Part shown: positions 26,927 to 34,004 of the stretch, one piece after another
Numbering within the stretch: position 1 is the first letter of the stretch
How the letters are laid out: each line of letters opens with the position of its first letter
Source of the DNA: Corallococcus carmarthensis
GTDB taxonomy: Bacteria; Myxococcota; Myxococcia; Myxococcales; Myxococcaceae
Assembly: GCF_003611695.1 (NCBI RefSeq)
Contig: NZ_RAWE01000042.1
Span: 1 to 59,047 of the forward strand
Length of the DNA stretch: 59,047 nucleotides
Reading direction: 5' to 3'
Made by a program: the position numbers and the translations under genes
The notes under the pieces: model-generated
What the model was told of the DNA's origin: nothing
Databases searched by the model: none
Seen by the model: only the letters and a program-made list of their open reading frames with translations

Positions 26927-27952
26927 ATGAACGCACTCCGTCCCGCCTGGAGCGTCCTCGCCGTCCTGTCCTGTGTCCTGTCCTCCACGGGGGCCCTGGG
27001 GGCGGAAGCGCCCTGGGCCGTCGTGCTGGGGCAGGACGCGATGGCGCCCGCGCTGTCCACGAAGCTGGCCGCGCTGAAGAAGGACCGCGCGTTCGCGTGG
27101 GTGAAGCCGGCGAAGGGCTTCCCCAAGGTGATGGCCGCCAAGGCGCTTCCGGGGCTCCCCGCGGAGCAGCAGTTCGCGGTGCTGGGCGTGTGCGGCACGA
27201 AGGAGGAGGCCGAAGGCGCGGTGGCCCTGGTGCGGCCCTGGGCCCAGGACGCGTCCGTGCAGCAGCTGACCGGCACCGCCGCGCTGTCGTGCCCCACGCC
27301 CAACGCGCTGAAGTCGCCGCTCAAGGCGGACGCGAAGGCGCAGGCCACGCATCCGTTCCCGGACGCGCCGGGGCTGGTGCTCACCGAGCACCGGTTGAAC
27401 CCGCGCACGGTGATGGAGTGCAAGTCCTCGGACCTGCTGCTGCGCGTGGCTCAGGGGCCGGCCGTGCTGGCGGAGGTCCTGATGAAGGGGCGGTGCGTGG
27501 GACCGTGCACGCCGGAGGCGCAGGCCCAGGCGAAGGAGCGCGTCCTGGCGCTTCAGGCCCAGGCGAAGCAGGGCAGCACGACGGCGGAGCTGCTCCTCAA
27601 GGACAGCGCCACGAGCTGCATGGCCCGGGATGCACACGTGAAGAAGGTGCTGACCGACCTGGGGATGCCCATGGCGGTGGTGGCCATCGGCTCGCCCATC
27701 GTGAGCCAGAAGAAGCCGGACGGCGTCCTGATGGCGCCGGGCTGCGGGAAGCTGGTGGAGTCGCCCTATCTGACGGAGCCCGGGTCGGGCGACCTGACGC
27801 TGATGGAGGTCGTGGCGGATCAGCCGGGACCGGAGGCGTGGAGGCGCTTCAACGTCTCCACGGCGGGCCAGCACATGGCCCACCTCGCGTGGAACGCCCG
27901 CAAGTGCGAGTGGGAGCAGGACGACGCGGAGCCCGAAGGCCAGGACATGTGA
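26927..27952 (+). CDS. Secreted protein of unknown function, Cys-containing
   Basis: A 341-residue protein with a classic Sec signal peptide (residues 1-26, LRPAWSVLAVLSCVLSSTGA; cleavage near LGA-EA). The mature part has paired cysteines (LGVCGTKEEAEG, GRCVGPCTPEAQAQ, ATSCMARDAH, APGCGKLVE), suggesting disulfides in the periplasm or outside the cell. The early VLGQDAMAPALSTKLAALKK with VCGTKEEAEGAVALVR resembles SPOR-like spacing, but I cannot assign a domain. It may be co-transcribed with the peptidase gene 28 bases upstream. ATG 26927 starts the signal peptide; ATG 26906 would add a short leader. Confidence 0.78.
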   Translation: MNALRPAWSVLAVLSCVLSSTGALGAEAPWAVVLGQDAMAPALSTKLAALKKDRAFAWVKPAKGFPKVMAAKALPGLPAEQQFAVLGVCGTKEEAEGAVALVRPWAQDASVQQLTGTAALSCPTPNALKSPLKADAKAQATHPFPDAPGLVLTEHRLNPRTVMECKSSDLLLRVAQGPAVLAEVLMKGRCVGPCTPEAQAQAKERVLALQAQAKQGSTTAELLLKDSATSCMARDAHVKKVLTDLGMPMAVVAIGSPIVSQKKPDGVLMAPGCGKLVESPYLTEPGSGDLTLMEVVADQPGPEAWRRFNVSTAGQHMAHLAWNARKCEWEQDDAEPEGQDM

Positions 27953-27976
27953 GGTCCCGGCCCGCGCTCGCGTGTT

Positions 27977-28942
27977 CTACAGGCCGCGGAAGCGGTCCGT
28001 GGCCTCGATGAGGGCGGACGTGTTGCCGGGCTCGTTGGCGGAGTGGCCCGCGTCCGGCACCAGCACGAACTGGGCTTCCGGCCACGCGCGGTGCAGGGCC
28101 CACGCGCTCTCCGGCGGACACACGACGTCGTAGCGGCCCTGCACGATGACGGCGGGGATGTGGCGGATGCGGTGCACGTCGTCCAGCAGCTGGGTGTCGC
28201 TGCGCATCCAGCCCTTGTTGACGAAGTAGTGGCACTCGATGCGCGCGAAGGCGATGGCGAAGGCGTCGCCCGCGTTGCGCGCGACGAGCTCCGCGTTGGG
28301 GTACAGGCAGCTCGTGCGGCCCTCCCACATGCTCCACGCCTTCGCGGCCTCCTGCTGCGTGTGCTTGTCGTCGCCCATCAGCCGCTTCGCGTACGCGTGG
28401 AGCAGGTCGCCGCGCTCCTCCTCCGGGATGGGCGCGAGGTAGTGCTCCCACGCATCCGGGAACATGGCGTCCGCGCCGCGCTGGTAGAACCAGTCGATCT
28501 CCTGCTTGCGCAACAGGAAGATGCCGCGCAGCACCAGCTCCGTGACGCGCTCCGGGTGAGCCTCCGCGTACGCGAGCGACAGGGTGCTGCCCCATGAGCC
28601 GCCGAAGAGCATCCAGCGCTCCAGGCCCAGGTGCTCGCGCAGCCGCTCCATGTCCGCCACCAGGTCCCAGGTGGTGTTCTCTTCCAGGCTGGCGTGCGGG
28701 GTGCTGCGGCCACAGCCGCGCTGATCAAACAGGATGATGCGGTACACGCTGGGGTCGAAGAAGCGGCGCTGCTTCGGGTCGGTGCCGCCGCCCGGGCCGC
28801 CGTGCACGAACACCACGGGCTTGCCCTTCGGATTGCCGCTCTCCTCGAAGTACAGCGAGTGGCCACCGGTGACCTTCAGTTGGCCGGTGCGGTAGGGCTC
28901 GAGGGGGGGATAGAGCGTACGCAGCGGCGTGGTTGCGGGCAC
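27977..28942 (-). CDS. pip: Prolyl aminopeptidase (proline iminopeptidase)
   Basis: A 321-residue alpha/beta-hydrolase of family S33 that removes N-terminal proline from peptides. The oxyanion motif is HGGPGGG (48-53). The family-specific DQRGCGRSTPHA comes next, followed by the nucleophile S116 in GGSWGSTLSL, the Asp region GRYDVVCPP and the His in DAGHSANEP. The length is normal. The start is GTG 28942 with AGGAA upstream, giving the N-terminus PATTPLRTLYPPLEPY. The cytoplasmic location fits peptide catabolism together with the M20 peptidase encoded nearby. The Rsm22-like gene lies 123 bases further on the same strand. Confidence 0.95.
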   Translation of the reverse strand: MPATTPLRTLYPPLEPYRTGQLKVTGGHSLYFEESGNPKGKPVVFVHGGPGGGTDPKQRRFFDPSVYRIILFDQRGCGRSTPHASLEENTTWDLVADMERLREHLGLERWMLFGGSWGSTLSLAYAEAHPERVTELVLRGIFLLRKQEIDWFYQRGADAMFPDAWEHYLAPIPEEERGDLLHAYAKRLMGDDKHTQQEAAKAWSMWEGRTSCLYPNAELVARNAGDAFAIAFARIECHYFVNKGWMRSDTQLLDDVHRIRHIPAVIVQGRYDVVCPPESAWALHRAWPEAQFVLVPDAGHSANEPGNTSALIEATDRFRGL

Positions 28943-29065
28943 GGGGTTCCTTCCTTGGGAATGAGGGGCCGCGCAACCTAACAACAGGTGGCGCCCACGG
29001 TGCGAGCCGTTCAGGAAAACCACGTCAGCCTGGCGACGACCCTCGGCCGCCAGGCCTCGCCCGCT

Positions 29066-30277
29066 TCAGGGCTTCGCGGGCGGGACGGGCGCCGCGGGCT
29101 CGCGCGGGGCTTCCGGCGGCTTGGGCGCGGGAGGCACGCCGCGTCCGGCCTGGGCCACCATGCGCACCTCGGCGTTCTCACCGAGCGCGAAGCCGTCGCC
29201 CTTCGTCTCCAGGTCCGTCGCCTCGATGACGTCGCCGCGCTGGAGGTGGAAGAACTTCTCGTTCTTCTCCGAGCGGTGGCGCTCCTGCATCGCCAGGCCC
29301 ACGCGCCCCTCCGGTCCGCAGCCGATGTAGCGCTGGCGGCCCTTGCCCTCCAGCGACTCGCTGACGATGCGGAACAGGCGGCCCGGCGGCGGCTCCGGCC
29401 AGGGCTCGCCCTTGGGCGCCACCAGCAGGTAGCTCATCTTGAGCGACTCCTTGTGGAAGCCCGCCACGCGCGCCAGCTCCTCCACCACACGAGGCATGGG
29501 CCACGCGCGCTCGGCGTGGCACCAGTCCGTCTCCTTCACCAGCGCGGGGCACGCGCCCCGGTACATGCACGGCGCGCGGATGGCGTAGCCGCGCTCCACC
29601 AGCAGGTCGCGCACCTTGAGCAGGTTGCGGCTCGTCTCACGCAGCGCGGGCTCCATCACCAGCAGGCTGCCGCCCTTCTTCACCTTGGTGAGCACCGACT
29701 CCAGCAGCGCCGCGCGCGGCTTGAGCGCTTCGTCCGTCGCGCCGTACAGCTCGTTGACGACGTGCCCCATCGTGATGAGGTCGTACTGGCCTTCCGGCAG
29801 CGTGGCGTTCTTCTTCAGCGGATCCCACTCGCGCGTGGCCAGGGCCTCGCCGGCCTCCGTGGCCAGCTCGCGCGCCAGGTTCAGCGCGGGCTTGCTGCGG
29901 TCCGCCGCGGTGACCTCACTGGCGCCCGCGTCCATGGCCGCGAAGGCCACCGGGCCCGGCCCGCTGCCCAGGTCCAGCACGTGGCGGGGACGGTTCGGCA
30001 GCTCGCCCAGCACCTGGCGCGCCTGGGCGTAGGACACCGGCCAGTAGAAGAGGAGGTACGCACCCAAGAGGCGCGGGTCGTCCATGTACCGGGCGCCGGC
30101 CAGCTGCCGCTCCCGGGTGAGGCCGAGCGACAGCTGCTTCACGCCCGCGCCCACCTCCTTGACCTCCTGCGGCGTGAGGCGTCCTTCCGGCCCGTCCTCC
30201 CGGCCCCGGGACGCGCGCCACACGGAGATGAGCCGGGGCAGCCATCGCTCCAGGTCCTTGCTGTATGCGTTGCTCAT
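29066..30277 (-). CDS. Rsm22/METTL17-like small-subunit ribosome assembly protein
   Basis: A 403-residue class I methyltransferase-fold protein of the Rsm22 family, known in mitochondria for small ribosomal subunit maturation. SAM motif: HVLDLGSGPGPVAFAAMDAG. Rsm22-specific stretches: FYWPVSYAQARQVL, ITMGHVVNELYG, VMEPALRETSRNLLKVRDLL. Four cysteines, C237, C243, C253 (PCMYRGACPALVKETDWCH) and C320 (YIGCGPEG), match the spacing of the [4Fe-4S] site reported for METTL17. The tail from about 375 is Pro/Ala-rich. ATG 30277 has GAAGG upstream; GTG 30304 would add nine residues. Divergent from the ABC exporter genes. Confidence 0.87.
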   Translation of the reverse strand: MSNAYSKDLERWLPRLISVWRASRGREDGPEGRLTPQEVKEVGAGVKQLSLGLTRERQLAGARYMDDPRLLGAYLLFYWPVSYAQARQVLGELPNRPRHVLDLGSGPGPVAFAAMDAGASEVTAADRSKPALNLARELATEAGEALATREWDPLKKNATLPEGQYDLITMGHVVNELYGATDEALKPRAALLESVLTKVKKGGSLLVMEPALRETSRNLLKVRDLLVERGYAIRAPCMYRGACPALVKETDWCHAERAWPMPRVVEELARVAGFHKESLKMSYLLVAPKGEPWPEPPPGRLFRIVSESLEGKGRQRYIGCGPEGRVGLAMQERHRSEKNEKFFHLQRGDVIEATDLETKGDGFALGENAEVRMVAQAGRGVPPAPKPPEAPREPAAPVPPAKP

Positions 30278-30335
30278 CGTTGCCTTCACATCAGGGGTCG
30301 CCACCCGGAGGCGACCGCGTTAAACCCATCCCGCC

Positions 30336-31346
30336 ATGATTTCCGTCCGCGGACTGCGCAAGCACTATCAGGTCCACAAACGCCCGCCTGGCCTGAAGGC
30401 GGCCCTGCGCTCGCTCGTCCACCGCGACTACACGACCGTCAAGGCCGTGGACGGCATCTCCTTCGACATCCAGCCCGGAGAGCGCGTGGGCTTCCTGGGC
30501 CCCAACGGCGCGGGCAAGACGACGACGCTCAAGGTGCTCGCCGGCCTGCTCCACCCGTCCGAAGGGGAAGTCACCGTGGACGGCCACGTGCCCCGGCTGC
30601 GCGAAGAGGCGTTCCTCAAGAAGATCATGCTGGTGATGGGGCAGAAGCAGCAGCTCCTGTGGGACCTGCCGCCGTCGGAGACGTTCGAACTCAACCGCGC
30701 CATCTACGACGTGCCCCGCCTCCAGTACAAGCAGACGCTGGACGAACTGGTGTCGCTGCTGGAGCTGGAGGACCTCATCGGCAAGCCCACCCGGCAGCTC
30801 AGCCTGGGGGAACGGATGAAGTGCGAGCTGGCCGCGGCCCTCATCCACCGCCCCCGGGTGCTCTTCCTGGACGAGCCCACCATCGGCCTGGACGTGTCCA
30901 TGCAGGTGACGATGCGCGCGTTCATCAAGGCATACAACGAGAAGACGGGCGCCACGCTCATCCTGACCAGCCACTACATGGACGACGTGGCTGCGCTCTG
31001 TCCGCGCGTCATCGTCATCGACAAGGGGCAGCTGTCCTACGACGGCAGCCTGGAGGCGCTGGTGCAGCGCGTGCGCCCGGAGAAGCGCGTGGTGCTGCGG
31101 CTGGGCCAGCCGGTGGACCCGGGCCTGCTGACGCCGCTGGGCAAGGTGGTGTCGCACGAGCCGGGTTCAGCGGTGCTCCAGGTCCAGCAGGACGCGGTGA
31201 ACGCCACGGTGGGCCGCGCGCTGTCCACGCTGCCGGTGACGGACCTGACGGTGGAGAACGCGCCCCTGGAAGAGGTGATGAGCGAGCTGTTCCAGGAGGG
31301 CAAGGCGCGCCGGGCGGAGGCCGCCCGGGAGGCGGTGACGGCGTGA
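30336..31346 (+). CDS. ABC-2 exporter ATP-binding protein
   Basis: A 336-residue ATPase of the COG4586 type. Walker A is GPNGAGKTTT, Q-loop region VMGQKQQLLW, signature LSLGERMKCELA, Walker B VLFLDEPTIGLD and H-loop LTSHYMDD. The C-terminal 80 residues form a regulatory extension as in drug and viologen exporters. It forms one operon with two permease genes: the stop overlaps the next start (GTGA). Together they form an ABC-2 exporter resembling cyanobacterial viologen-exporter-type systems. The substrate is unknown. Confidence 0.93.
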   Translation: MISVRGLRKHYQVHKRPPGLKAALRSLVHRDYTTVKAVDGISFDIQPGERVGFLGPNGAGKTTTLKVLAGLLHPSEGEVTVDGHVPRLREEAFLKKIMLVMGQKQQLLWDLPPSETFELNRAIYDVPRLQYKQTLDELVSLLELEDLIGKPTRQLSLGERMKCELAAALIHRPRVLFLDEPTIGLDVSMQVTMRAFIKAYNEKTGATLILTSHYMDDVAALCPRVIVIDKGQLSYDGSLEALVQRVRPEKRVVLRLGQPVDPGLLTPLGKVVSHEPGSAVLQVQQDAVNATVGRALSTLPVTDLTVENAPLEEVMSELFQEGKARRAEAAREAVTA

Positions 31347-32149
31347 GCCTGCGCACGTCACTCAAGGCGCTGCCCACGATGCTGCGCATCGGCTTCTCCG
31401 AGGCGGTAGCCTACCGCGCGGAGATGATCATCTGGGTGCTGGCCACCACCATGCCGCTCATCATGCTGGCGCTGTGGTCGGCGGTGGCGCGCGGCGGGCC
31501 GGTGGGCCGCTTCGGGCAGGCGGAGTTCACGGGCTACTTCCTCGCGGCCTTCTGCGTGCGGCAGCTCACCAGCTCCTGGGTGGCGTGGCTGCTCAGCTAC
31601 GAGGTGAAGCAGGGCACGCTGGCGATGCGGCTCCTGCGGCCCATCTCCCCGCTGCTGTCGTACGCGACGGAGGTGCTGGCGGGCATCCCGCTGCGCGTCG
31701 CCGTGGTGCTGCCCGTGCTGGGCATCAGCCTGTGGGCGGCGGGCGCCGAGCGGGCGGTGCCCACGTCGCTGGGAGGCTGGGGGCTGTTCGCGCTGGGCAT
31801 CGTGGGCGCGTGGCTCATCACGTTCTACCTGAACGTGCTGCTGGGCACGCTGAGCCTGTACCTGGAGAGCAGCCAGAAGCTGATGGAAGTCTACATGGTG
31901 CTGTTCTTCGTCTGCTCCGGGTACATGTTCCCGGTGGAGTTCTTCCCGCCCGGCGTGCGCACGGTCATGGAGTGGCTGCCGTTCCGCTACCAGATGGGCC
32001 TGCCGGTGGAGCTGATGACGGGCGCGCACGCGGCGAAGGAGGCGTGGTCGCTGCTGGCGGCGCAGTGGACGTGGGTGGCGGGCCTGGGCGTGGTGTCCAT
32101 GGCTGTCTGGCGGCGGGGCCTGGCGCGCTTCGCGGCGTTCGGAGGGTAG
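31343..32149 (+). CDS. ABC-2 family exporter permease (COG4587 type)
   Basis: A 268-residue inner-membrane protein with about six hydrophobic helices, including MIIWVLATTMPLIMLALW, RVAVVLPVLGISLWAAG, GLFALGIVGAWLITFYLNVL and LMEVYMVLFFVCSGYMFPV. The motif YEVKQGTLAMRLLRPISP after helix 2 is the coupling region of this permease family. GTG 31343 overlaps the stop of the ATPase gene. It forms a heteromeric channel with the next gene product. The family call rests on the paired-permease layout and these motifs. Confidence 0.9.
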   Translation: MSLRTSLKALPTMLRIGFSEAVAYRAEMIIWVLATTMPLIMLALWSAVARGGPVGRFGQAEFTGYFLAAFCVRQLTSSWVAWLLSYEVKQGTLAMRLLRPISPLLSYATEVLAGIPLRVAVVLPVLGISLWAAGAERAVPTSLGGWGLFALGIVGAWLITFYLNVLLGTLSLYLESSQKLMEVYMVLFFVCSGYMFPVEFFPPGVRTVMEWLPFRYQMGLPVELMTGAHAAKEAWSLLAAQWTWVAGLGVVSMAVWRRGLARFAAFGG

Positions 32150-32150
32150 G

Positions 32151-32948
32151 GTGGTGAACGCGAAGCGCTACCTGCGCCTCCTGGGCGTGCAAGTGAAGGC
32201 CTCCGGGCTGCTGGCGTTGCAGTACCGCGCGGACTTCCTGGCGGAGGGGCTCACGTCGCTGGCGTGGACCTTCACCGCGCTGGCGCCGCTGTTCGTCGTC
32301 TTCAACGCGCGGCCCAGCATCGAGGGGTGGACGTTCCAGGAGTCGCTGCTCGTGGTGGGCTGGTTCACGCTGCTCCAGGGCGTGCTGGAGGGCGCCATCA
32401 GCCCCAGCCTCACGGGCATGGTGGAGCACATCCGCAAGGGCACGCTGGACTTCGTGCTGCTCAAGCCCGCGGACGCGCAGTTCCTGGTGTCCACGCAGCG
32501 CTTCCTGCCGTGGCGCGCGGTGAACGTGCTGTCCGGCGTGGGGCTGTTCGTCTACGCGTTCGTATCGCTGGGGCGCTGGCCGTCGCTGCCGGGCATCTTC
32601 GCGTCGCTCTTGTTGCTGGCGACGAGCATGCTCATCCTCTACTCGATGTGGATCCTCGTGGTGAGCGCGGCCTTCTTCGTGGTGAAGGTGGACAACCTCA
32701 CGTACCTGTTCACGTCCATCTTCGACGCGGCCCGGTGGCCGTCCTCGGTGTTCCGGGGTTCGCTGGCGTGGGTGTTCACGTTCATCATCCCGCTGGCGCT
32801 GATGACCACCTTCCCCGCGCTCGCCCTGCTGGGCCGGCTGCCGTGGACGTGGCTGGTGGGCGCGGTGGTGGGCTCGGTGGCGTTCGCGGCGGTGGCCCGG
32901 TGGGTGTGGTTGATGTCCATCCGCCACTACACGTCCGCGAGCAGCTGA
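32151..32948 (+). CDS. ABC-2 family exporter permease (COG3694 type)
   Basis: A 265-residue inner-membrane protein with about six helices (LTSLAWTFTALAPLFVVF, VNVLSGVGLFVYAFVSLG, GIFASLLLLATSMLILYSMW, AWVFTFIIPLALMTTFPALA). The EHIRKGTLDFVLLKPADAQF stretch mirrors the coupling segment of the preceding permease, as expected of paralogous half-channels. The start is GTG 32151 or GTG 32154, just after GGAGGG. It is the last gene of the three-gene exporter operon and converges on the metallo-beta-lactamase-fold gene with a 4-base gap. Confidence 0.9.
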   Translation: MVNAKRYLRLLGVQVKASGLLALQYRADFLAEGLTSLAWTFTALAPLFVVFNARPSIEGWTFQESLLVVGWFTLLQGVLEGAISPSLTGMVEHIRKGTLDFVLLKPADAQFLVSTQRFLPWRAVNVLSGVGLFVYAFVSLGRWPSLPGIFASLLLLATSMLILYSMWILVVSAAFFVVKVDNLTYLFTSIFDAARWPSSVFRGSLAWVFTFIIPLALMTTFPALALLGRLPWTWLVGAVVGSVAFAAVARWVWLMSIRHYTSASS

Positions 32949-32952
32949 AGCC

Positions 32953-33873
32953 TCAGGGCCGCCGGGGCGCCTGCCGGGCCCACTCCGCGCGCACCAGGTG
33001 CGGCAGGAGCCTGGCGTAGGCATGGCCGGGGTAGCGCTCTTTCAGCTTCGCCTCCACCGCCGCGAGCGGATCGCTGCTGGGATGCTCCGTGTGGCGTTCG
33101 CGAGTGACCTCCTCGCGCACGGCCTGGACATAGGCGGTCTGCGCGTCCAGCAGCTCCGGACCGCCGGGCAGGCCGCGCCCCGGGTGGATCCACTTCGGCT
33201 TCAGGGCGCGCAGCTCTTCCAGCCGCTGGAGCCACTCGGTGGTGTCGCCGCCTTCGAACCAGTTGTGCGTGTCGCGGGCCACGAGGTCGCCGGTGAAGAG
33301 GTGGCCCTCCCATTCCACGACGACGTGGGCCGCGCTGGAGCCGGCGCCCAAAACGTGGGCCTTCAGCGTGAGGCCGGCCGCGCTCAGCTCACGGGTGCTG
33401 TCACCGAAGCTGTCCGCGAGCACGAGCTCCCGGGGATAGCGGCCGTTCCAGTACTGCTTGAAGAGGTCGGGCGCCCACTTCTCGTGGACGGCGGGGATGC
33501 GGGCGCGGACCGGGCCCGAGGTGACGACCGGGACTCCCAGCTCCGTGAGGAGGGCCGTGCCGTTGAAGCTCTCCGGGTTCGCGTGGAGGACGATGGCGAG
33601 CTTCGCCTCCTTGCCAGTGACGTCCTTCGCGAACTTCAGTTCCTTGCGCAGCGCGGAGGGCAGCAATTGCGTGTCGATGAGGACCAGGCCCTCCGGTCCT
33701 TCAATCCAGTACGACGCGGTCTGGAGTGACCACTCGGAGGAGAGGAATCCTCCAATCCGCAGGTCGCCCTGCTCCTGGAGGGAGTGGGAGCGGTAGTGGG
33801 TCGGGACCACGGGTTGGGCCGCGCCGCAGCCCCAAAGGACAGTGGCCAGCGCGGCGGCGAGAAACGTTCTCAT
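32953..33873 (-). CDS. Metallo-beta-lactamase-fold lipoprotein with degenerate metal motif
   Basis: A 306-residue lipoprotein: the signal peptide MRTFLAAALATVLWGC has lipobox LWGC. The rest reads as an MBL fold: SYWIEGPEGLVLIDTQLLPS (early strands and Asp), HLFTGDLVARDTHNW (motif 4 Asp) and KWIHPGRGLPGG (motif 5 His). Where HxHxDH should stand, the sequence is H97-A-N99-P-E101-S-F103-N, so two metal-ligand histidines and the Asp are replaced. It may bind one metal, bind differently, or be catalytically inactive. Location: periplasm or outer membrane. Divergent from the kelch lipoprotein, suggesting shared control. Confidence 0.8.
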   Translation of the reverse strand: MRTFLAAALATVLWGCGAAQPVVPTHYRSHSLQEQGDLRIGGFLSSEWSLQTASYWIEGPEGLVLIDTQLLPSALRKELKFAKDVTGKEAKLAIVLHANPESFNGTALLTELGVPVVTSGPVRARIPAVHEKWAPDLFKQYWNGRYPRELVLADSFGDSTRELSAAGLTLKAHVLGAGSSAAHVVVEWEGHLFTGDLVARDTHNWFEGGDTTEWLQRLEELRALKPKWIHPGRGLPGGPELLDAQTAYVQAVREEVTRERHTEHPSSDPLAAVEAKLKERYPGHAYARLLPHLVRAEWARQAPRRP

Positions 33874-33958
33874 GCATACCGATTCTACCGGTGGGGTCGG
33901 GCTGAGAGGAATTCCGCTGTGGTGTCTTGCCTCTGTTTGGGTTAAGGGGCCGCCCCCC

Positions 33959-33974
33959 TGCGGCGAAAGCCGCA
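33959..33974 (+). other. Hairpin with GAAA tetraloop in the kelch gene leader
   Basis: TGCGGC, loop GAAA, GCCGCA: a perfect 6-bp stem with a stable tetraloop, flanked by C-runs and lying 30 bases before the kelch gene start. It may be a leader structure affecting translation or mRNA stability. There is no U-tract, so a terminator is less likely. Confidence 0.4.
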
Positions 33975-34004
33975 TCCCCCATGAAGTGAAGGACCTTCCC
34001 CTCG

